Source: Hippasteria phrygiana (lineage: Eukaryota > Echinodermata > Asteroidea > Valvatida > Goniasteridae). Taken from it: a stretch of DNA of 64,000 nt. A program made the translations under genes and the position numbers. The notes beneath the pieces are model-generated. The model saw only the letters and a list, made by a program, of their open reading frames with translations, was not told the DNA's origin and made no database searches. Each line of letters begins with the position of its first letter. Positions within the stretch are counted from its first letter, which is position 1. This document shows, piece by piece, positions 41,718 to 48,929 of the stretch. The stretch lies in contig JAZGUH010000222.1 in the NCBI GenBank assembly GCA_037893225.1, positions 558,001-622,000 on the forward strand, in the 5' to 3' direction.

Positions 41718-41915
41718 ATGATAGAATATCTAGACCTATTATTAAAACTAGTAATAGCCATCAACTTGTCTTTATTTTCTTACGATTATATTTCTTGTAG
41801 AAATAAGATTAAAAAATATAGTTCTATTTTAAATGAGCAAGTCGATAGAATCTCTAAGCACGTTATCTCAAGAACCAGTAGCTGCTACACCAGAAGCAAC
41901 TACGTCCAAAAATAG
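41718..41915 (+). CDS. Small membrane protein, hypothetical
   Basis: 65 residues with one N-terminal hydrophobic helix (LDLLLKLVIAINLSLFSYDYI) and a basic tail. The start sits in TATAAAATATG, the motif seen at other genes of the element, which is the main reason for calling it. It overlaps the next gene by 83 bases in another frame. No family is recognised. Confidence 0.45.
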   Translation: MIEYLDLLLKLVIAINLSLFSYDYISCRNKIKKYSSILNEQVDRISKHVISRTSSCYTRSNYVQK

Positions 41916-42495
41916 ACTTTTGGGTGTAGTTGCGAGTGGTGATTCTAAAAAATATTTCGGTAAAGAATACTCCGTCAATGAAATAGAGGGCTTGACTGTG
42001 GAAAAACAAGAAAAGCTATATAAAAGACACGAAGCCAAGCTCGGTAAAGAAATGATAGTCAGTTTGGGGAGTTGCGTGTTGACCGTTTACGCAAAAGCTT
42101 TAGGCGTTACTTTACCGCTGGCTTCGCCATTCGGTTATAAACTTTGTTTAGATTCTGAAGAAGCCCTCGTTAACGATCTAGAAAAAGATCCCGTTATTTC
42201 TAGCAGCTTGTCCAGTTTACTTTGCGAAGTGCATTACAGTTATGGGATTTATTTATCTCCTTTGGTGGCTATGTTGATCACGACTAAACATTTACAGGTA
42301 GATAGTAGTAATACAACAACAAATAATAGTAGTATTATTATAAAAGATGAGTCTAGAAACGACAACGACGGATCAAATAGCAGAGACTCCCCCGCCTCCC
42401 CAAGAGCCTCTCCAAGAGTCTCCCCAAGAGCCTCCTCCGCCTCCCCAAGAGCCGACTCTATCAAGAGTCACAAAAAAAAGAGCAAAAGATCCTAA
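41833..42495 (+). CDS. Conserved Maverick protein with basic SPRA-repeat tail
   Basis: 220 residues. The conserved body includes EIEGLTVEKQEKLYKRHEAK and LGKEMIVSLGSC, a LEKDPVISSSLSSLLCEVHY segment and YGIYLSPLVAMLITTKHLQ; it recurs in invertebrate Mavericks, without a known function. The end is low-complexity and basic (SPRASPRVSPRASSASPR then KKKSKRS), which could bind DNA like a core protein. Its last 149 bases also encode the start of the next gene in another frame. Confidence 0.75.
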   Translation: MSKSIESLSTLSQEPVAATPEATTSKNRLLGVVASGDSKKYFGKEYSVNEIEGLTVEKQEKLYKRHEAKLGKEMIVSLGSCVLTVYAKALGVTLPLASPFGYKLCLDSEEALVNDLEKDPVISSSLSSLLCEVHYSYGIYLSPLVAMLITTKHLQVDSSNTTTNNSSIIIKDESRNDNDGSNSRDSPASPRASPRVSPRASSASPRADSIKSHKKKSKRS

Positions 42496-42754
42496 AAGAG
42501 TAGAGCAAGGTAAAAAACTGGCTGAAAGAAACAGAAAGATGAAAGAACAAATACAACAAATGCAAAGTATAGAAGAAGAGAAAACGCCAGCGCCAACGAT
42601 GAGAGACATTCCGATCTGGGGATATGCGATAGTTGGTTTGGTTGTTTTATCGCTTGGATATCTCGCGTTTAAAAAGAGTAAACCTCAGCGAGACGTAGGA
42701 GTTACGATCGCAACTTCAACCCCTAAAGTTGAAGAACTATTAGAAATGGAATAA
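42347..42754 (+). CDS. Proline-rich, coiled, single-pass membrane protein
   Basis: 135 residues. Proline-rich start (PPPPQEPLQESPQEPPPP), a basic KKRAKDPKRVEQGKKLAERNRKMKEQ helix that recurs in invertebrate Mavericks, then one membrane helix (IWGYAIVGLVVLSLGYLAF) and a short tail. It starts at TATAAAAGATG, the same motif as polB. The proline-rich start is read out of the DNA that gives the SPRA repeats of the preceding gene. Confidence 0.75.
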   Translation: MSLETTTTDQIAETPPPPQEPLQESPQEPPPPPQEPTLSRVTKKRAKDPKRVEQGKKLAERNRKMKEQIQQMQSIEEEKTPAPTMRDIPIWGYAIVGLVVLSLGYLAFKKSKPQRDVGVTIATSTPKVEELLEME

Positions 42755-42785
42755 ATAAAAAAAATAAAATGTTTGTACAAGTAAA

Positions 42786-43019
42786 ATGGATACGAAGAAC
42801 ATTGCAAATACTCTTTATCACGGCGCTGTGTTGAGTTTGTTGACCGTAGGTTATACTATGTTGAGTAAAAAACTTTTGAAAATTAAGCCCGCCGATTTAG
42901 GAAAGTTAGACGTAGAAGATAGGGTTAAAATCACCGCTACGGTAGGTAGCGCTCTAGCTACTCAGACTTGGTTGGTGAGCCAAGGAGTAATTCCTCAGAA
43001 TGTGGTAAATACCACGTAA
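42786..43019 (+). CDS. Conserved small Maverick protein with hydrophobic N-terminus
   Basis: 77 residues starting at AAGTAAAATGG. MDTKNIANTLYHGAVLSLLTVGYTML, then KLDVEDRVKITATVGSALATQTWLVSQGVIP, is a pattern that recurs in Mavericks of bivalves and cnidarians. One or two hydrophobic helices suggest a membrane or capsid-inner role. Function is unknown. A 22-codon frame at 42769 just upstream is probably not a gene. Confidence 0.75.
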   Translation: MDTKNIANTLYHGAVLSLLTVGYTMLSKKLLKIKPADLGKLDVEDRVKITATVGSALATQTWLVSQGVIPQNVVNTT

Positions 43020-43031
43020 AATATAAAATAT

Positions 43032-43047
43032 ACGACTTTATAAAATG
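43032..43047 (+). promoter_or_regulatory. GACTTTATAAAATG start-proximal motif, copy 1
   Basis: CGACTTTATAAAATGG overlaps the start codon. The same GACTTTATAAAATG stands at the starts at 44627 and 46141. Related TATAAAATATG and TATAAAAGATG forms stand at 41718, 42347 and 30328. I read this as a late-promoter-like element close to the start codon, as in large DNA viruses. Confidence 0.55.
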
Positions 43048-44604
43048 GCTGAAGGCGGTGAAGATTTTATACCTATTCATGAAACGGAACGAGAAGACGA
43101 ACGAGTCGATGACGATGATGTTTTTCAAGATGCTAATGCCGAGACTGATTTTCCGATTCCACCCCCACAAACGACGTATGAAGCGATTGATAGATTAGAT
43201 CCACTTTTACATCGCTTAATAGTCGGTGACGCAGAATCGTTTTATGATTTTTTGGAAAGTCAAGGTTACGAAAGACCAGCGAATATAAGACATGAATATT
43301 TTAGTAGAGAAAAAGATGGAAAATACTACAAAGACATAAAGTTAACGTTTGATAATGATCCTACAAAGTTTGTAAAATTAGGTACGTTAAAAGCAAGAAT
43401 TACCAAAGCTGGATATAAACCGACTCTTTTTTTACGAGAAGAGTTTGGTTTGGTAAAAACTGGAACGACGCAATTACGTCCTACAAGCGTAGCTACGCGA
43501 GTACAACAAGAAATAAGCCAGATACACCCCGAAAATCTTGAGATGAGTGAACTTCCAAAAGCGGTCGATGATGTTGGAAGAATCGTAGAAGAAATAATAG
43601 AGGATATATTAATAGAAGTAGATTCACGAGGAGAAATAAAAGAACCAAGTTAATTATTAGGTGAATACAAAAGAAGATTAGATGAACAAAAAAAAGAGTT
43701 AGATGAACGAGTAAACGCATTAGATAAATTAGCGAGAACATTAGATGAACGAGTCAAAACATTAGATAGATCGAGGGGAGTAATAGATAAACGAAGAACA
43801 GCATTAGATGAACGAGAAAAAGTATTAGATGAACGAGAAAGAGTGTCGGATGAACTAGAACAAGTATTAGATGAACGAGAAATAGTAATTAAAAAAATTA
43901 CGGGATTAAACAACTTGAGAGAAATTGCTGGTGTAAACAAAGCGTTACAAACTCTCAAAGGTAATTTAAAATTAAATTTAGCTCGATTAGGAAGGCTAGA
44001 TGATGAAATTAATCAAACCAAAGCTGAACTAACTGAAGCAACGAGCGAAGAAGAGAGACGAGAAATAGCCAATCGATTAAAAGATCTAAAGGATGAAAGA
44101 TCCGCTAGATTGACAGCGTCGCTCGAAAATGAACGAGGAGTCAAAAGTCAAATCGCTAGCATCAAAGAAACGATTAATAAAATGCTAGATGGCGATATCT
44201 CGCTGAGAGAAAAGATTAGAATTCTGTTTCGAGAACAGGGTGTGACGGTTGTAAGTATATTAACCATGTTTGCTACAGTTATAGGTGTGATCGTTGAATC
44301 TTTGGTGTTGGCTTTTGGTGGCGGCGCTGCAGCGGTTATTCCTGCTCCGACCCCCGTTACTCCTACGCCTAAACCCGGAGGTAACGTGAAAGATTGGATA
44401 AGTAACCATTTAAAAAACTTGGCTAATTTGCTAAAAAAGCTCGGGGGTAAGTTATTAGCCGCTTTACCGGGTATTTTGGGTGGTATCGCGAGTTGGTTGT
44501 TTAATCTATTGAGCAATACGGTCGGTTGGTTGGCGGATCACATGTGGACGTTATTGGTAGGTGTCGGTGCTTTGATTCTCGTATACGTGCAAAAAAACAA
44601 TTAA
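43045..44604 (+). pseudogene. Stalk/membrane gene A, split by an in-frame TAA
   Basis: The frame runs from MAEGGEDFIPIHE to a TAA at 43651-43653 (202 residues), then continues open in the same frame to 44604. The second part encodes about ten 7-residue LDERxxx heptads, a coiled coil, REKIRILFREQG, a hydrophobic segment, GGNVKDWISNHLKNLANLLKK and two more hydrophobic segments. The paralogue at 44627-46129 has the same parts without a stop. No in-frame ATG stands near the break before 43843, so the second part is probably made only by read-through or is lost. The family recurs in invertebrate Mavericks; its function is unknown, and a fibre or membrane anchor is inferred. Confidence 0.7.
43675..43890 (+). 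repeat. 21-bp heptad-coding repeats in gene A
   Basis: About ten imperfect 21-bp units built on TTAGATGAACGAG, coding for LDERxxx heptads that should form a coiled coil. It begins 20 bases after the in-frame stop. Confidence 0.8.
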
Positions 44605-44613
44605 TTTTAATGT

Positions 44614-44629
44614 ACGACTTTATAAAATG
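44614..44629 (+). promoter_or_regulatory. GACTTTATAAAATG start-proximal motif, copy 2
   Basis: TACGACTTTATAAAATGG at the start of gene B; the upstream ten bases also match those of gene A, as expected for a duplicated gene. Confidence 0.55.
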
Positions 44630-46129
44630 GCTGAAGGCGGAGAATATAGACCTATAGATGAAATGGGTCGAGTACACGAACGAGTCAATGATGCCGACGA
44701 TGATTATGATTATGATGCCGACCATGATTTTGATGCCGACCATGATTTTGAATTTAACAGACCGGCTGAACCACAACCCGTCGAAGCTGGTAATACTACA
44801 GATGAATATCGTGATACTCATAAAGAAGGTTTAGCTAATGATTATTATAATCATTGGAATAGTATAAGTTTCGACTACGTTAGACCAAACCGCATTAGGT
44901 ACGAACTTTTTACTGATGATGACAATGGTATATACTTTGACGGTGTTAGATTGACTGATAAACGTCGTTCCCGTAGCCGTATATTTATAAAATATGATAC
45001 GTTAAAAAAAAACTTTTTTGAGAAGTATCCATCCGGAAACTTTAATTCATTTTTTAAAGAAGATTTGGGTTTATTATCAGAAAGAGAACGTAAAATAAAA
45101 GCAGAAAAAGACCATATAGCTGATGCTATCAACGCCACTCCAAAACGACAAATTGAGATTGCTGACGAACTGCACGAGCGCTTAAAAAGTATAATTCCTC
45201 ACCATCAACCGATAGAAGTAGATGATCAACCGATAGAAGTAGATGATCAACCGATAGAAGTAGATGATCAACCGATAGAAGTAGATGATCAACCGATAAA
45301 AGTAGATGATCAACCGATAGAAGTAGATGATCAACCGATAAAAGTAGATGATCAACCGATAGAAGTAGATGATCAACCGATAGAAGTAGATGATCAACCG
45401 ATAGAAGTAGATGCTCAAGCGCAAACTGAGAGATTAAATTATAGAGAACTTGAAGCTTTAGACAAAAAACTACAAACTATGAGCGGTAATGCCGAATTAA
45501 ATTTAGCCGAACTGAGTAAACTATACGATAGACGCAAGGAGATAAAAACAGCCTTAAAAGTAGCAGAATTCGATAATGAGATGCAAGACTTAATGAAAGA
45601 ACAAGACGATATTGAAGATGAAATAGAGGTCAGATTAAGACTCAAGCACGACCTTAAACTAATCATGAATGATCAATTCGCTAGAATCACAGAAACGTTT
45701 GATAAAATACTATATGGTGATATCTCGCTAAGAGAAAAGATTAGAATTCTGTTTCGAGAACAGGGTGTGAATGTTGTAAGTGTATTGACCGCGTTTACTT
45801 TAGCTATAGGTTTAATCGTTGAATCTTTGGTGTTGGCTTTTGGTGGCGGCGCTGCAGCGGTTATTCCTGCTCCGACGCCTACTCCGCCTACCGGAGGTAA
45901 CGTGAAAGATTGGATAAGTAATCATTTAAAAAACTTGGCTAATTTGCTAAAAAAGCTCGGGGGTAAGTTATTAGCCGCTTTACCGGGTATTTTGGGTGCT
46001 ATCGCGAGTTGGTTGTTTAATCTATTGAGCAAGACGGTCGGTTGGTTGGCGGATCACGTGTGGACGTTATTGGTAGGTGTCGGTGCTTTGATTCTCGTAT
46101 ACGTGCAAAAAAAATTTAAAATAATATAA
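44627..46129 (+). CDS. Stalk/membrane gene B with ten QPIEVDD repeats
   Basis: 500 residues, paralogue of gene A directly upstream. An acidic start (with repeated DADHDF) is followed by a domain related to that of gene A (IRYELFTDDDNGIYFDGVRL...FFKEDLGL). Then come ten 7-residue QPIEVDD/QPIKVDD repeats, a coiled coil, REKIRILFREQG and a near-identical membrane end (LVLAFGGGAAAVIPAP, GGNVKDWISNHLKNLA, WTLLVGVGALILVYVQK). The membrane-end DNA is almost the same as in gene A, so that part was duplicated or converted recently. I infer a length-variable surface stalk anchored at its C-terminus. Confidence 0.78.
   Translation: MAEGGEYRPIDEMGRVHERVNDADDDYDYDADHDFDADHDFEFNRPAEPQPVEAGNTTDEYRDTHKEGLANDYYNHWNSISFDYVRPNRIRYELFTDDDNGIYFDGVRLTDKRRSRSRIFIKYDTLKKNFFEKYPSGNFNSFFKEDLGLLSERERKIKAEKDHIADAINATPKRQIEIADELHERLKSIIPHHQPIEVDDQPIEVDDQPIEVDDQPIEVDDQPIKVDDQPIEVDDQPIKVDDQPIEVDDQPIEVDDQPIEVDAQAQTERLNYRELEALDKKLQTMSGNAELNLAELSKLYDRRKEIKTALKVAEFDNEMQDLMKEQDDIEDEIEVRLRLKHDLKLIMNDQFARITETFDKILYGDISLREKIRILFREQGVNVVSVLTAFTLAIGLIVESLVLAFGGGAAAVIPAPTPTPPTGGNVKDWISNHLKNLANLLKKLGGKLLAALPGILGAIASWLFNLLSKTVGWLADHVWTLLVGVGALILVYVQKKFKII
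45206..45416 (+). repeat. Ten 21-bp repeats coding QPIEVDD
   Basis: CAACCGATAGAAGTAGATGA is repeated in tandem ten times with only single-base changes (GAA to AAA twice). So few differences indicate recent expansion or homogenisation. Confidence 0.95.
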
Positions 46130-46143
46130 GACTTTATAAAATG
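46127..46143 (+). promoter_or_regulatory. GACTTTATAAAATG start-proximal motif, copy 3
   Basis: AAGACTTTATAAAATG at the start of the last gene of the element, identical over 14 bases to the motif at genes A and B. Confidence 0.55.
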
Positions 46144-46767
46144 ACCGCAGAATCCATTTACCCTAAATTGCCCGTTGAAACGAACGAGTCTTCAGTCTTT
46201 AGGTTAAATAAAATCGAACGAGTGCAAAAAGAGATAGCCAACGAGAGAGATAAGAGAGAACGGTTACACAAAAAGTATAATAAAATTATTACCTGTTTAT
46301 CCAACGCAGAGACCGTTATAGAATGTTTAGGAGCTTTATCCGGTACAATAGGCATAGTCAGCGTTGTCGGTATCATTAGTATACCCGTAGGCGTGGTGTT
46401 AGAAGGATTAGCTATAGGATGCGTGGGTGTAAGTTTGGCATTAAAACGATTTAGTAAAAAATTTAGAGGTAAAGCTAAGAAACACGATGAGATTAGAGTA
46501 GTAGCCGAAACAAAATTAAATACGATAAATGAATTAGTGTCTCAGGCTGTAGACGATGGCGATGTAAGTCACGAAGAATTTACTTTGATTAATGATGAAC
46601 TAAAAAAGTTTTACGGAATGAAAGAAGCTATTAGGACTCAAACTAAAGCGAGAGAAGAGTCCGTTTCTCACCAAAAAGAAATAGACGATGAGGTCGAAAA
46701 GAAAGTTGTCGAGCTTCTAGCGAAAGAAAAAAAAGATCTTATCGCAAAACTTACAACTTTAAATTAG
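46141..46767 (+). CDS. Conserved Maverick protein, coiled coil with membrane hairpin
   Basis: 208 residues. YPKLPVETNESSVFRLNKIE and a charged helix (KEIANERDKRERLHKKYNK) precede two hydrophobic segments (GALSGTIGIVSVVGIISIPVG and LEGLAIGCVGVSLAL). Then comes KRFSKKFRGKAKKHDEIRV and a long helix (AETKLNTINELVSQAVDDG...FTLINDELKKFYGMKE). The layout recurs in cnidarian and bivalve Mavericks; the function is unknown. An A8 run near the end (46727-46734) precedes an extension in the -1 frame, described separately. Confidence 0.82.
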   Translation: MTAESIYPKLPVETNESSVFRLNKIERVQKEIANERDKRERLHKKYNKIITCLSNAETVIECLGALSGTIGIVSVVGIISIPVGVVLEGLAIGCVGVSLALKRFSKKFRGKAKKHDEIRVVAETKLNTINELVSQAVDDGDVSHEEFTLINDELKKFYGMKEAIRTQTKAREESVSHQKEIDDEVEKKVVELLAKEKKDLIAKLTTLN

Positions 46768-46880
46768 TCGTAGCTAAAGAGTATGAGCGTGATTTTAACG
46801 TAAGTATAGATGAGCCTCCTAGCTACACAAGTGCTCGAGAGAGTTTAGAGACTAGGCCTAGCGCTCCTTGCAAAGAGTAG
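46734..46880 (+). other. -1 frame extension carrying PPxY and PSAP late-domain motifs
   Basis: Overlapping the end of the preceding gene in the -1 frame, an open stretch of 48 codons plus stop follows the A8 run (A AAA AAA G in frame). It contains DEPPSYTS (a PPxY motif) and, 13 residues on, RPSAPC (a P(T/S)AP motif). No ATG starts it. It could be reached by -1 ribosomal slippage on the A run, or be a tail lost through a one-base indel. PPxY and PSAP are known to bind NEDD4-type ligases and TSG101 of the ESCRT pathway. The frame and motifs are observed; expression and use are inferred. Confidence 0.45.
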
Positions 46881-46900
46881 TTGTAGTTAGTAACAAGCAA

Positions 46901-46945
46901 AAAAAAACCCTCATCTCTACTGAGTGTAGAGATGAGGGTTTTTTT
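46901..46945. terminator. Perfect 20-bp hairpin after the last gene
   Basis: AAAAAAACCCTCATCTCTAC, the loop TGAGT, then its exact inverse. It stands 134 bases beyond the stop of the last gene (20 beyond the -1 frame stop) and just inside the right terminal repeat. Such palindromes mark mRNA 3' ends in some large DNA viruses. It could also serve replication or packaging. Confidence 0.65.
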
Positions 46946-46966
46946 GGCGTGCTACAAATCCGACTA

Positions 46967-47200
46967 TTTCGCCGGGCGCCCGGGTGTTTTAGTATCTCTG
47001 TAGACTATGGAAAACACTTTTTATTTTCTTGATTTTGTGAAAATTTTGGTGTATAGGTACCCAGCAAAATTTTGAATTAAATTTGGGCGATTTTTAGACT
47101 ATTTGGTTTTTAAAAAATTTGATGTATGTACCCACAGCAAAATTAGAGAGAAAAGTGAAAAAACAGAAAATGTCCTAGAAGCGGCAATTACCTTACTACT
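46967..47200. repeat. Maverick right terminal inverted repeat
   Basis: Inverse of 29995-30228 over 234 bases, ending CCTTACTACT, followed by CCATAA. The GC palindrome CCGGGCGCCCGG lies at its inner edge. Confidence 0.97.
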
Positions 47201-47205
47201 CCATA

Positions 47206-47226
47206 AATTGTGATGAACAGTATGCA
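47206..47226 (+). CDS. Host gene, exon part downstream of the Maverick insertion
   Basis: Seven codons (NCDEQYA) continue the frame of 29930-29994 and end at GTTAGT, a usable though weak donor. The joined exon would be 86 bases and end in phase 0, as the exon at 52403 requires. Confidence 0.45.
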
Positions 47227-47317
47227 GTTAGTAAAAAAAACTAGTTGAAAATTAATGGCCAGTTTGACCACAAAATGACACGCGGAAAACAATTCAGATA
47301 ATACAGAGCAAGTTGAC

Positions 47318-47556
47318 TTAGGGTTGTTTTGTAATGGTCCAGTGTATACTTGGACCTATACTTAGAGTCTGAGCTGGATGTTTCAAGTCGAAGACTTGGA
47401 AGGCTAAGTAACATCGGTCCGCTGCATCCATCAGGGTCTTGACCAGCAAGGCTTTCCTCTCGATTGTGGCTACAGATTGTTGAGCCAATCCCCGGAACAT
47501 GTTAAGAGGCCAACTTCGCAGTGGTATTGTAGAAACTTCGCAAGACTGGTACCTTC
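47318..47556 (-). CDS. Host gene on the minus strand, terminal exon
   Basis: A strong acceptor (TTTGCTTTTTCAG) precedes 47556. The exon enters in phase 1 and codes 78 residues, including RSWPLNMFRGLAQQS and IERKALLVKTLMDAADRCYL, then a TAA at 47320-47318. It joins in phase with the exon at 48534-48671. The protein is not recognised. It ends 118 bases from the Maverick's right end. Confidence 0.65.
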
Positions 47557-47638
47557 CTGAAAAAGCAAAACAGGTGTTTGTTATTGATACATTTACATTT
47601 TGCACGTAATTTATAAGGAAACATAGTTCTAATTATTT

Positions 47639-48028
47639 GGAAAGATTTTACTTTAATACCACCCCCCAGTCAGGAACAGAAAAATCTTGCAAAATAAACA
47701 TCCGTTTGTGTTCAGAATTGTATAAACACTTGGCACAACATTTAGTTTTGATACTAATAGGATATTTGTATGCAATACAGGGGGAAGAAGGATTGTGTTT
47801 CCTATGTTAGATGTTCTTGGCTAACTTAGTCATGACAGTGTATGGTCACTCAAAGTGGCACATACATGTTGATTTCTGACTCATTTTTTTACTGATGATT
47901 TTGCTGACATAAATCTTGAAATAAGTTGTGCCACATGTTTAGACACTTGTTATCAAGGTGGGTTGGTTATTTTCCAAGATTTTGCTGTTCCTGACTGATT
48001 TTGTTGGGTATTCAAGTAAAATCTTTCC
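47639..48028. mobile_element. 8-bp-TSD MITE family, copy 2
   Basis: Ends GGAAAGATTTTACTTTAATA and its inverse, flanked by AATTATTT on both sides (47631-47638 and 48029-48036), a perfect 8-bp duplication. It lies in the intron of the minus-strand gene. Interior blocks match the copies at 29.5 and 52.7-54.2 kb. Confidence 0.92.
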
Positions 48029-48109
48029 AATTATTTTCCTATACTTGCTAGATACATGAAAATGTTTTGTCTATCAAGGTAAATCCAAGAGCCTCTGTAT
48101 CAGTGGTGC

Positions 48110-48429
48110 TCAGACAACTCGACCATCTGTCTGGAAAGTCATGTCGTCCATTGAGATAAGTCATTGAGACAAGTCGTCCGTTGGTACCCTCACGCCGCGC
48201 CGCACCGCGCGTGTACACAACCGCGACCGGGCTGGTCCGGGGCCGTGCAGCTAGCTCGTCACCACCGCGAAATGCCACCGCGTCGCCACGCTACATGGCC
48301 AGACACGCACATAAAAACACCACATAAACATCGACGGTCAGCTGTCGTCGGGGTTTAGTCGACTTGTCTCAAGTCGGCTTTTCTATCAACTGGGAAATGA
48401 TCAAGTTGTCTCACGGTCGAGTTGTCTGA
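48110..48429. mobile_element. Foldback element with TCAGACAACTCGACC ends
   Basis: TCAGACAACTCGACC at the left is exactly inverted at the right. Further inverted words (GAGACAAGTCG / CGACTTGTCTC) lie inside, around a GC-rich middle. It lies in the same intron as the MITE copy 2. Confidence 0.75.
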
Positions 48430-48533
48430 CATCCCCGTATAGTTATAGGCTACAGACATAATCTATACAGCACAAACAGGCTTCTCTTGCACAACAGGCT
48501 AGTAATAACTAATTTAACTAAAATTGTGTGTAC

Positions 48534-48671
48534 CTTTTCCATTTGGAAGAGTCTCTTGAATCCTTGGATGATGTTCCCCCGCCTTCTGTTCTTGATTAAC
48601 GCCCTTCGAAGAGGATTGCCAGTACTCAGTAGACGCGTCGACGAAGCTCAAGCATGTCAAGTTCATGCGAT
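48534..48671 (-). CDS. Host gene on the minus strand, internal exon
   Basis: Acceptor GATTTGTTTACAG, donor AAAAG/GTACAC. The 138 bases carry 45 full codons, phase 1 at both ends: RMNLTCLSFVDASTEYWQSS...RIQETLPNGK. Phases fit both neighbouring exons. No family is recognised. Confidence 0.65.
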
Positions 48672-48818
48672 CTGTAAACAAATCATTACATGTACATGAA
48701 GCATTGACAGTTACATATGACTTTGAGACCTCCATGACTGTATCGATAAACGAAACGGCCAATCTTAAAACACAGTACTGATTTGACTAATCAACATAAT
48801 ACAAATGAAAAATAATAC

Positions 48819-48923
48819 CTTCAATCACAGGAGGAAGCTCGGGTAGTGGCAACGCTGTCAGTGTTTGCTGCACGGTGTTCATGCGAATGGCGAGAATGGC
48901 TGCGTGACGGTGATGCACGTGCG
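48819..48923 (-). CDS. Host gene on the minus strand, upstream exon
   Basis: Acceptor GTCAAACAG, donor GAAG/GTATTA. The 105 bases carry 34 full codons with phase 1 at both ends: HVHHRHAAILAIRMNTVQQT, then LPLPELPPVIE. It continues in phase into the exon at 48534-48671. Earlier exons were not found. Confidence 0.6.
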
Positions 48924-48929
48924 CTGTTT

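Larger units (their letters stand above)
29995..47200. mobile_element. Maverick/Polinton (adintovirus-type) element, apparently complete
   Basis: It is bounded by 234-bp terminal inverted repeats beginning AGTAGTAAGG, the AG start usual for Polintons. CCATA flanks both sides (29990-29994 and 47201-47205); the right copy reads CCATAA, so loss of one A at the left would make a normal 6-bp duplication. Inside are protein-primed PolB, integrase, packaging ATPase, major capsid protein and at least twelve further genes, without introns. The arms look identical by eye and nearly all genes are open, which indicates a young copy. One internal stop (43651) and a possible frameshift (46730) are the only lesions seen. 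Confidence 0.96.

Noticed and set aside
42769..42840. 22-codon open frame directly before the 77-residue Maverick gene
   Set aside because: The frame overlaps the real gene, shows no features, and the conserved protein starts at 42786.
45182..45424. Minus-strand open frame of tyrosine/isoleucine repeats
   Set aside because: It is the antisense of the QPIEVDD repeat array in gene B.
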